NCBI GenBank assembly: GCA_016840285.1
Contig: JAEOSR010000065.1
Coordinates: 1 to 42,062 of the forward strand
Length of the DNA stretch: 42,062 nucleotides
Origin: Candidatus Hodarchaeota archaeon
GTDB lineage: Archaea > Asgardarchaeota > Heimdallarchaeia > Hodarchaeales > Hodarchaeaceae
Direction: 5' to 3'
The translations under genes were made by a program, and so were the position numbers. The stretch's first letter is position 1; the number at the start of each line of letters is the position of its first letter. Shown here in pieces: positions 35,593 to 42,062 of this stretch. Under the pieces are notes generated by a model. It was given only the letters and a program-made list of their open reading frames with translations. It searched no databases and was not told where the DNA came from.

Positions 35593-36375
35593 ATGAATAA
35601 CAAGATTAATCTGCTTTCTCAAAATCTAGCTACTCTTAGAAGTGAATTGAATGATAATCTTGAGAAAGTTATGCTCATTCTTTTTGGTAAGTGTTCTGCT
35701 CTTTTTGATGGGAGGATTAAATCCCATTTTACTGACGGTGATAGATTCCTCATAATCAAAAAGGATCTATCCATCCTTTTACATGGATCGTCAGGAGTTA
35801 AACCTGTACAATGGCAATTAACAGGAGCAGGGAAGGTAAAATTCAATGTGATATTGGATAATCATCTTCGAATGGAAACATATCGCCCAAAAACCGATGA
35901 AAGTTTTTTTATAACTTTCTCAGAAGTGTATTTGGCACTTTCCTATAATGCACTTGGGTTTGATGACGTAGCTTCAATAATCGGTCACGAAAAGGATTTT
36001 GTTGAGTATCTTGTAAAGAATCCTGAAACTATCGAAGATGACTTCAGAATAATTGAAACAGAGAAGGAAATCGATTTTGGATTTATTGACATTTGGGGAA
36101 TGGATGCCTCTAATAATTTTGTAGTTGTTGAAGTAAAAAGAACCACTGCTACTCCTAATGACGCCCATCAACTCAAGAGATATGTAGAATTCTTTGAAAA
36201 GCAAGGACAAAAAGTCAGAGGCATCTTAGTAGCTACAGGATTTCCAAAGAAGGTCAAACATTATTTAAAATCCTTTGATCTAGAGTCGTGTCCAGTACAC
36301 TGGCATGATATATTTCCTACAATGACCCGACCTTCTACTGTTTCCCAATCAAAAAGACTAGATGAATTTCTTTAA
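35593..36375 (+). CDS. nucS: Mismatch-specific endonuclease EndoMS/NucS
   Basis: 260 residues, normal for the family. The N-terminal dimer/DNA-binding domain shows CSALFDGRI, GDRFLIIKKDLSILLHG and PVQWQLTGAG. The C-terminal RecB-like nuclease domain has Asp166 in GFIDIWG and Glu180-Val-Lys182 in VVVEVKR, then QLKRYVEFFEKQ and VRGILVATGFP. The last residues SKRLDEFL resemble a PCNA-interacting peptide, as in other archaeal NucS. The enzyme cuts both strands at mismatches (G/T, G/G, T/T in studied archaea), providing non-MutS mismatch repair. It is followed 47 bases later by a dipeptidase gene, perhaps co-transcribed. Confidence 0.93.
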   Translation: MNNKINLLSQNLATLRSELNDNLEKVMLILFGKCSALFDGRIKSHFTDGDRFLIIKKDLSILLHGSSGVKPVQWQLTGAGKVKFNVILDNHLRMETYRPKTDESFFITFSEVYLALSYNALGFDDVASIIGHEKDFVEYLVKNPETIEDDFRIIETEKEIDFGFIDIWGMDASNNFVVVEVKRTTATPNDAHQLKRYVEFFEKQGQKVRGILVATGFPKKVKHYLKSFDLESCPVHWHDIFPTMTRPSTVSQSKRLDEFL

Positions 36376-36422
36376 AGCTGTAGAAATGATTTATTTCCAA
36401 CTGGATAGTGATGTGATTTACT

Positions 36423-37391
36423 TTGGTTAAAAATTTAGTGATTGATTGTCATGCTGACACATTATTGAAGAAACACCTTGAAGTAATGATTCCCCTCTTA
36501 TTTGCTGAAAGAGGAATGGAATTTCATACATCAAAAGATTATCTTACTCAAGGTGGAGTTAATATCCAAGTCTTTGCCATTTTTGTGTTACCAAAACTAG
36601 AAAAAATTGGGATTGAGGTAACATTAGAGATGATTGCAATCGCAAAAGAAATGGAAAAGGATGGATTTACTCTCATTAAATCTAAAAATGATCTTAAAAA
36701 ATTGGAGGAAACTAAGGACAGAATTGGTATGATATTAAGTCTTGAAGGCACAGTAGCTCTTGAAAGAAACCTTCAACTCCTTCCAATTTTTTACGAATTA
36801 GGTATTCGGAATATTGGATTAAGTTGGAGTCGAAAAAATCTTTTTTGCGAAGGAACAAGTCTTAAACAAAATATTGATGAAGGGGAAGGACTGTCAGTTC
36901 ATGGTATCGAACTGCTAGAATATATGGAATCTCTTGGGATGATCGTTGATGTTTCTCATCTAAATCAAAAAGGATTTACTGATGTAGTAAAAAAAACTAC
37001 TAAACCTTTCATCGCCTCCCATTCGAATGCATATTCTCTTTGTAACAACAGTAGAAATTTAACAGATGACCAACTGATGGATATTGCCAGTGCAGAGGGA
37101 GTAGTTGGGATTAACTTTTATCCACGGTTTTTATCTCAGAATGATCCTGAATCTGTTTCAATTAAGGATGTTATACAGCATATCAAGTACATCACTAACC
37201 TTATTGGGATTGACCATGTAGGTTTGGGATCAGATTTTGATGGAATAGGAATCACACCAAAAGGGCTGGAGAATGCTAGTAAAATCAAGAATATTCCTCC
37301 TTTACTAGAAGAGGAAGGTTTTAACAGTCAAGATATAGCTAAAATAATGGGCGGTAATTTCCAACGAGTATTCAATACGGTTTGGAAGTAA
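36423..37391 (+). CDS. Membrane-dipeptidase-family (M19) zinc peptidase
   Basis: 322 residues from a TTG start. Renal-dipeptidase hallmarks are the zinc-binding His10-x-Asp12 in DCHADTLL, MILSLEGT (bridging Glu), IVDVSHLN, IASHSNAYSLC with the following NSRNLTDDQL, and IGIDHVGLGSDFDG near the end. It hydrolyses dipeptides, including those with D-residues, in the cytoplasm, since no signal peptide is visible. It could serve peptide scavenging downstream of the secreted protease. It follows nucS and converges with a zinc-ribbon gene. Confidence 0.9.
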   Translation: MVKNLVIDCHADTLLKKHLEVMIPLLFAERGMEFHTSKDYLTQGGVNIQVFAIFVLPKLEKIGIEVTLEMIAIAKEMEKDGFTLIKSKNDLKKLEETKDRIGMILSLEGTVALERNLQLLPIFYELGIRNIGLSWSRKNLFCEGTSLKQNIDEGEGLSVHGIELLEYMESLGMIVDVSHLNQKGFTDVVKKTTKPFIASHSNAYSLCNNSRNLTDDQLMDIASAEGVVGINFYPRFLSQNDPESVSIKDVIQHIKYITNLIGIDHVGLGSDFDGIGITPKGLENASKIKNIPPLLEEEGFNSQDIAKIMGGNFQRVFNTVWK

Positions 37392-37425
37392 ATCACTGGT
37401 TTGTTCAGCATCAAAACAGATTTCA

Positions 37426-37758
37426 TTAATCAAAATCGAAAATACTACGTCCTTTGTTGAATAATTCGATATGCCCGCATCTTCGACATGTACACATAAC
37501 AACTTTAAACGAAGTAAACCCCCATTTACTATCTAAACGCCCAGTATCTTTAGCGAAGTCTTGACTCCCACATAAACCACAACGTATGACTAAATGATCT
37601 CCTGTGTTACGACTTCCGAATCCAATAGACTCTGACGTCCTTGAAGGTGTTGTTCGACGCTCTACAACACTGTTTGTTGTCCCAATTAAAGCTCCACAAA
37701 ACCGACAAAATTTTGCTTGATCTCCATTTTCTTGTCCACATGTTTCACAATAAACCAT
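37426..37758 (-). CDS. Double zinc-ribbon protein
   Basis: 110 residues from ATG 37758; GAGTG about 8 bases upstream supports it over a TTG at 37779. The first ribbon is Cys4/Cys7/Cys18/Cys21, of the same type as in the 33608 and 34113 products. A Ser/Arg/Thr-rich linker follows, then a second ribbon with Cys60/Cys63 and a CTCRRCG block (~89-94), ending GRSIFDFD. There is no membrane helix, unlike the other two. The second ribbon looks like those of nucleic-acid-binding factors such as TFIIS or rubrerythrin-like domains. Function unknown. Confidence 0.65.
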   Translation of the reverse strand: MVYCETCGQENGDQAKFCRFCGALIGTTNSVVERRTTPSRTSESIGFGSRNTGDHLVIRCGLCGSQDFAKDTGRLDSKWGFTSFKVVMCTCRRCGHIELFNKGRSIFDFD

Positions 37759-37978
37759 TTTATTCACTCTTAAACGCAAACAAATTTCTGAAGAAGAAGT
37801 TTCCCATCGAGAAATTCATTTTAAATAAAATTAATGACTTAAATAAGACTTCGGATTTCGGAAGTCAGTAAGGTATATTTCCCTTTTAATTGGTTAAACT
37901 GAAGTCTTTATCTGACAAAGAACCCTCTTTTTGTAGATCTAACGGTTTTTATATTGTAATTCGAATTTGATCAAGGGT

Positions 37979-39169
37979 TCAAGCAGTTTGAACTTCATCT
38001 GACGCTTCCTCAAAAAATAAAAGGCAGACAAGGATGCTTAAGAAGCCTATGAAAGTCCCAGCTAAAAAATTCGGACTCACTATGTTATTCAACGATGCTA
38101 GTATTCCACCTACGATGGTACCAACCATAAGTCCAAAATATTGTGAACCGATGTATAATCCCATTGCTTGTCCTCTATCAGATTCTAGAGAATTCTCAGA
38201 GATGAATACTGGAGCTATGACAAATAAAATAGCATAAAAAGGTAAACAGTATAATATGAAAATAAAAATTGGATTTCTGAACAAAAATATGGAAAAAGGG
38301 AATATGGTATATAAGATTGTAGCAAGCAAAACAAATGTTTTCTTTTTAAACATATGAGCAGATTTTCCTACAAAATAGGTGGCAAAGACACCAAAAAGTG
38401 TTGCAATGCTGTTACCCAGTGCTATAAAACTGATGTCTAGGTTCAGTTCATCTTGAACAAATATCGTGAAAAAGTTCACGTAAATAGAAGAAGAAATATT
38501 GATAAGAACAATTAGAATTAAAAGGATAAAAACAGGTCTCAAATTTGTTTTCTTTTCCGAAGTAAATACTTTTCTTGAGTCTGAAAGAGAAACATTAGGT
38601 TTTAACTTAGTTGTTTCTTTTAAACGAAAAGCGAGAAAGAAAGTAAATAATGAGATTACCATCGCAATTGGAAACATTGCCCGAAAAGTTGCAATTGGAT
38701 TTCCAGAGACATTTGAAGTAAAAGCTAAAGATGCGAACACACTACCTACAAGGTAACCAATACTAGCCATCATACCAAGGCGTCCGAATTTTACTGCTCG
38801 TTCATCTTCTTCATAAAATGACATAAGCCTATTAAAAGCTGGAGTGAATCCAGAAATTATAATATTAAACCCAATGTAAAGAATAAAAAACATAAATTGA
38901 TCTTGAATAAAAAAATAACAAATGAATGACACTGATAGAGTCCCAAGAGAGATTAACACGAGATTTTTTGAACCAATGTTATCACTTAAACGTCCGAAGA
39001 ATCCAGTAGAGAATATTAAGAAAAAGTATGGAATAGCGATAATTAATCCACTTCCAATGAAATCTCTCTCTGAGAGACCGAAGAAAAAATACCAACTAAT
39101 AAACGGTGCTGTAATCGCCATGGGGAAGTGATAAAGTGCATATAATACTTCTTCAATTTTAAATAACAT
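37979..39169 (-). CDS. MFS transporter
   Basis: 396 residues with about twelve hydrophobic helices in two six-helix halves, separated by a basic cytoplasmic loop (~185-210, LKETTKLKPNVSLSDSRKVF region). The signature loop between helices 2 and 3 reads GFFGRLSDNIGSKN, the GxLaDrxGrr motif of the major facilitator superfamily. The substrate cannot be predicted; drug or sugar/metabolite efflux are typical. ATG 39169. No co-transcribed partner is obvious; the zinc-ribbon gene downstream is separated by about 220 bases. Confidence 0.88.
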   Translation of the reverse strand: MLFKIEEVLYALYHFPMAITAPFISWYFFFGLSERDFIGSGLIIAIPYFFLIFSTGFFGRLSDNIGSKNLVLISLGTLSVSFICYFFIQDQFMFFILYIGFNIIISGFTPAFNRLMSFYEEDERAVKFGRLGMMASIGYLVGSVFASLAFTSNVSGNPIATFRAMFPIAMVISLFTFFLAFRLKETTKLKPNVSLSDSRKVFTSEKKTNLRPVFILLILIVLINISSSIYVNFFTIFVQDELNLDISFIALGNSIATLFGVFATYFVGKSAHMFKKKTFVLLATILYTIFPFSIFLFRNPIFIFILYCLPFYAILFVIAPVFISENSLESDRGQAMGLYIGSQYFGLMVGTIVGGILASLNNIVSPNFLAGTFIGFLSILVCLLFFEEASDEVQTA

Positions 39170-39370
39170 TCACCATGCTCCGTACGGCATCAAAGATTTT
39201 CTACTTAGATAGGTTTCGTTTAGACTTTAGTGATCAGCAAGTCAATATAGGATAGATATGTATCTCTCAAAAGTAAATAATAAATTCAAGGTTGACCTAT
39301 TACAACCTACCAATTTCCCTACCCAGAAGAAGTAAATCTATTATATTTTTGCCGAATTTTTGTGAAATGA

Positions 39371-39868
39371 TTAAGAGGGCTCCGTTATGTGTAATACCCT
39401 TGTTTCAATTTCATCGAATTGTTCGTCTCCAGGGAACAGCATCCGAGCTTCATCAAGTAATCTTCTAGCCTCCCGAATCAGTTTAGCTTTTGCACTTGCT
39501 TCAATCCAGAATAGCCAGTCGATTTTCTCCATGTGCAATGGATATAATACGTTAAATTGTTTATAAAGGTTCTCTGCTTTGGCGTAATATCCAAGATCTT
39601 CTTCTCCTAATTTGAGATAGTTATCTGCCAACTTTCGAATTACCTCAATGTGTCTAGGAGGTGTACTTCGTGTTTCTGGTGTATTTAACCTTTCTTCGAG
39701 CAGTTTAACCTGTGCTTGTAGGCTTGTAGTCCTACGCCCTCTAACCACAGGTTGCCCAAAATCTGTTAAATCTTCTCGTACATCCATTCCCCTTTGAAGT
39801 GAAAGTTCGGATTCCCCACGTACTTGTTTTACTTTTGAACGTCCAAACAATCGTTTGAGAAAACCCAT
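39371..39868 (-). CDS. Hypothetical helical-repeat-like protein
   Basis: 165 residues from ATG 39868. A basic, amphipathic N-terminus MGFLKRLFGRSKVKQVRG could associate with membrane. Residues ~60-155 form helix pairs resembling two or three tetratricopeptide-like units (LADNYLKLGEEDLGYYAKAE, LFWIEASAKAKLIREARRLL). A coiled stretch SLQAQVKLLEERL precedes them. Probably a scaffold or adaptor; no exact family was recognised. It stands alone, with about 200 bases on either side. Confidence 0.5.
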   Translation of the reverse strand: MGFLKRLFGRSKVKQVRGESELSLQRGMDVREDLTDFGQPVVRGRRTTSLQAQVKLLEERLNTPETRSTPPRHIEVIRKLADNYLKLGEEDLGYYAKAENLYKQFNVLYPLHMEKIDWLFWIEASAKAKLIREARRLLDEARMLFPGDEQFDEIETRVLHITEPS

Positions 39869-40051
39869 TTATGACACCTTTGTACCTATAATCAGTCCTT
39901 AAAAAAAGATTTGAAAAAATTTATTCGCAATTTAATTAGTATTACTATTCCACACCCCGTTTTTTAAACTTATGTGATTTTTATAATAGAGATTAATCAG
40001 TGTACATTGTGAGTTTACTTCAAATGAGGATCGAGAACTGATGATTTTAGA

Positions 40052-40708
40052 ATGAAATCTAAGATAATTAGATTATTTGGTGTTCCAATATTAGTAATAT
40101 TCTTGAATTCAGGCTTCATTCTCTTTGCAGGAGAAGTATATACGTATTTCCCCACACTAATTCCAATTTTGCTTCTCAATACATTCATCAGCATAGATAT
40201 CGTAATACGACCTAAATCAGTAAAAAAAGATGAATTTAAGAGATCTATCCTGATGCTTTCCTTTTTATTATTACCAATTATACTCTTTTTACCTTATCAA
40301 GAGTACAGGATTCTTGCATATCAAATTCTCACTCCTCCAATATATTACTGGACAGTAATAACAGGAACCGTGCTATTATTTTTGGGCGGTGTTGTACTAT
40401 TAATTAGTCGAATACAACTTGGAAAATACGGGGGGCCAAAGATCGTCATCGAAGAAAACCATCAGCTAATAACAAATGGTGTTTACAGGTTTATTCGTCA
40501 TCCTATGTATTTAGGGTTTTTATTCATATTTTTTGGTTATTCACTAGCATTGGGGAGTATTTTCATGACAAATGTGATTTGCTTCATCTTTCTTCTTATA
40601 TTCAAAAATCGTATTGACATAGAAGAAAGATTATTGCTTTCAAAATTTGGGCAGGAGTACATGGATTACATGGAACGGACTAAAAGACTGTTTCCTTTCC
40701 TATATTAA
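40052..40708 (+). CDS. ICMT/PEMT-like membrane methyltransferase
   Basis: 218 residues from ATG 40052 with about five to six membrane helices. The C-terminal half has the hallmark of isoprenylcysteine carboxyl methyltransferase and phospholipid methyltransferase relatives: NHQLITNGVYRFIRHPMYLGF, then the ERLLLSKFGQEYMDYMERTKRLFP tail, including the conserved E-E-x-x-L and R-H-P-x-Y. These enzymes use SAM to methylate prenylated Cys carboxyls, amines or lipids within the membrane. Substrate unknown. Its last 29 bases overlap the convergent radical SAM gene. Confidence 0.8.
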   Translation: MKSKIIRLFGVPILVIFLNSGFILFAGEVYTYFPTLIPILLLNTFISIDIVIRPKSVKKDEFKRSILMLSFLLLPIILFLPYQEYRILAYQILTPPIYYWTVITGTVLLFLGGVVLLISRIQLGKYGGPKIVIEENHQLITNGVYRFIRHPMYLGFLFIFFGYSLALGSIFMTNVICFIFLLIFKNRIDIEERLLLSKFGQEYMDYMERTKRLFPFLY

Positions 40709-41963
40709 CTAGAATTGTATTTGGATCTTGATATTCCATTAGGTCACTTGATTTTCCAGTTTCTAATACTTCCGTAACAACTGTAAGTACTTTTCTTGGC
40801 AGTTTAAGACGATTTTTCATCGCATCTTCTTTCATTTTAGAAATATCATCAGATAATAATTCAATTGTTTTTGCAGCTTTTGTGAAAGGTAAAACCGATC
40901 TCCAATGTTTTTCACTCACCCATTGATAATAATAAGCCAAGTTATAGAGAATTGTACTCAGTAAGTAATTCTTTTGAGGAACCCCAGACGGAACATATCT
41001 AGGTATTCTGTCTGGAACGCCAGCTTTTCGGCAATATTCATGACTTAATTTACACGCGTTTATTGCATCCTTATAATGAGGACTTGGATTCCCATACTTA
41101 CTGTCATTACCGTATAGATCCTGATAGAGTGGTAATAAAGCCGGAAAATGTTGCTGAACGACCGATAAATATTCCTGTTTATTTCTTCCAGGTTTGAGTG
41201 TCAAACCACCAGGTAGGATGAATTCAGCGTGAGCTTCTTTGGATTTCTGAACTATTTGTTTGATATTCTCCTCTGTATCACCTATTCCAGGTAGAATAGG
41301 TATGAACATTACACCACCATGCAGGTTGTTTTTCCTAACAGTTTTTAGTGCTTTAAACCTTTGGAGTGAAGATACAGAGCCAGGTTCGAAAATTTCCTTT
41401 ATTTGCTCATTATTCAGAGTTATTGAAAAGGAAACATTAGCATAACTCAGTTTATTAATTTCAGAGAGTATATCCAAATCTCGTAATACCAAGGAGCTTT
41501 TAGTAAGAACCATCACAGGAATGCCAAAATCACGATTTTTTTCGAGAAGTTGTCTGGTTATCTTGAACTTCTTCTCAGATGGCTGATACACATCACATAC
41601 TCCTCCACCAACAGCTATAGGAAAGAGGGCGGTTTTATCTTGCTTTATTCGTGTTCTTTTAGGTATTTTCGGAAGGAACACTTCCAAAGTATCTTTTTTT
41701 CGTCTATACTCGGGACTCAAACCAAGTTTGATTAGCTCTTTTTCATATTTTTGAGCAGCATCCACCTTAACCCTGATATGAGTACCAAAATTCTGGATAC
41801 GATACCATTCAGCCTTTCCGTCACAATACGTACAATTATGTTCACATCCACGATAGGGATTGATACTCCCAGCTACCCAAAACCACGGATCTGGATGAGA
41901 GTAGCGATTGAATACTTTGGAACGACTCTCAACCGCTTGGTACCTAATTTCCAAAACAAACAC
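40680..41963 (-). CDS. SPL-like radical SAM protein
   Basis: 427 residues from GTG 41963. After a short N-terminal strand comes SINPYRGCEHNCTYCDG, giving the [4Fe-4S] motif Cys40-x3-Cys44-x2-Cys47 typical of the spore photoproduct lyase-like (SplB/Rv2578c) radical SAM group. The barrel continues with GVCDVYQPSEKKFKITRQLL, VMVLTKSS, VSFSITL and a GGVMFIPILPGIGD strand. Residues ~280-427 form a helical C-terminal region. The family is widespread with few assigned functions; DNA photolesion repair is proven only for true SPL. Overlap of 29 bases with the ICMT-like gene. Confidence 0.87.
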   Translation of the reverse strand: MFVLEIRYQAVESRSKVFNRYSHPDPWFWVAGSINPYRGCEHNCTYCDGKAEWYRIQNFGTHIRVKVDAAQKYEKELIKLGLSPEYRRKKDTLEVFLPKIPKRTRIKQDKTALFPIAVGGGVCDVYQPSEKKFKITRQLLEKNRDFGIPVMVLTKSSLVLRDLDILSEINKLSYANVSFSITLNNEQIKEIFEPGSVSSLQRFKALKTVRKNNLHGGVMFIPILPGIGDTEENIKQIVQKSKEAHAEFILPGGLTLKPGRNKQEYLSVVQQHFPALLPLYQDLYGNDSKYGNPSPHYKDAINACKLSHEYCRKAGVPDRIPRYVPSGVPQKNYLLSTILYNLAYYYQWVSEKHWRSVLPFTKAAKTIELLSDDISKMKEDAMKNRLKLPRKVLTVVTEVLETGKSSDLMEYQDPNTILVNIGKETVF

Positions 41964-42062
41964 CGTAAATTAAAAATTAATGTGCATGCATTTTTTGCAG
42001 GAATTTATTTTTTTCAAAATAAAATGATTATTCTTGACTGAAAAATCACATGACAAAAAAAA

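Noticed and set aside
38499..38756. Plus-strand frames within the MFS transporter gene (also 38034-38237 and 38922-39131)
   Set aside because: All are antisense shadows of a transporter with conserved motifs and membrane helices.
39289..39308. Inverted repeat AGGTTG...CAACCT upstream of the helical-repeat gene region
   Set aside because: A 6-base stem with an 8-base loop is expected by chance in AT-rich intergenic DNA; it has no T-run or gene-end position to call it a terminator.
1..42062. CRISPR arrays, insertion sequences, integrase or attachment sites
   Set aside because: No regularly spaced direct repeats, transposase-like proteins or terminal inverted repeats were recognised on reading through the window.

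Overview
The window is an AT-rich stretch with compact, mostly short operons, frequent GTG and TTG starts and archaeal-looking promoters (TATA-like boxes about 25 bases before short or absent leaders). A Ras/Rab-like small GTPase (28434-28979) sits among typically archaeal genes: NucS/EndoMS, a DUF35 zinc-ribbon/thiolase pair, type I glutamine synthetases without an adenylylation region, and an MTA/SAH-type deaminase. Together these suggest an Asgard archaeon. The GTPase is the main evidence; I cannot fix the lineage further.

Layout. 1-2360: a large secreted subtilisin that runs off the left edge. 2569-3651: a class V aminotransferase. 3652-4239: a long non-coding gap holding a GC-rich, hairpin-rich block (possible structured RNA). 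4240-6579: a AAA+ ATPase fused to a nuclease-like domain and a C-terminal winged helix. 8992-6615 (minus): GHMP sugar kinase, LarE-type sulfur transferase and a tandem winged-helix protein in one operon. 9314-10386: two paralogous small proteins resembling a catalytically degenerate Mrr domain. 11743-10400 (minus): a class III aminotransferase. 13275-11833 (minus): a six-helix membrane protein.

13531-20530: two convergent operons, an MTA/SAH-deaminase-like hydrolase plus glutamine synthetase facing a penicillin-acylase-family enzyme, a small membrane protein and a second glutamine synthetase-like ligase. This looks like an amine/amide nitrogen module. 20705-21978: two unknown proteins. 25031-21997 (minus): GNAT-like protein, thiolase-fold protein, DUF35 protein and nucleoside phosphorylase. 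The thiolase-fold protein has Pro where the nucleophilic Cys should be, recalling DUF35-coupled aldolases rather than Claisen thiolases. 25226-26473: a cytosine-deaminase-like enzyme. 28187-26476 (minus): a PhnN-like kinase with two membrane proteins. 28434-28979: the small GTPase.

29053-30498: a six-helix membrane protein and an unknown soluble protein. 34460-30678 (minus): two tandem zinc-ribbon membrane proteins, one with four exact 11-residue repeats, followed by a type IIG-like methyltransferase. 34591-37391: a DUF116-like protein, NucS and an M19 dipeptidase. The right end carries a double zinc-ribbon protein, an MFS transporter, a helical-repeat-like protein, an ICMT-like membrane methyltransferase and an SPL-like radical SAM protein.

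No rRNA, tRNA, CRISPR array or intact insertion sequence was recognised. The best candidates for undescribed biology are the Cys-less thiolase/DUF35/GNAT operon, the AAA+/nuclease-like/winged-helix fusion beside the structured block, the degenerate Mrr-like pair, the 11-residue-repeat zinc-ribbon membrane protein beside the methyltransferase, and the acylase/ligase operon.
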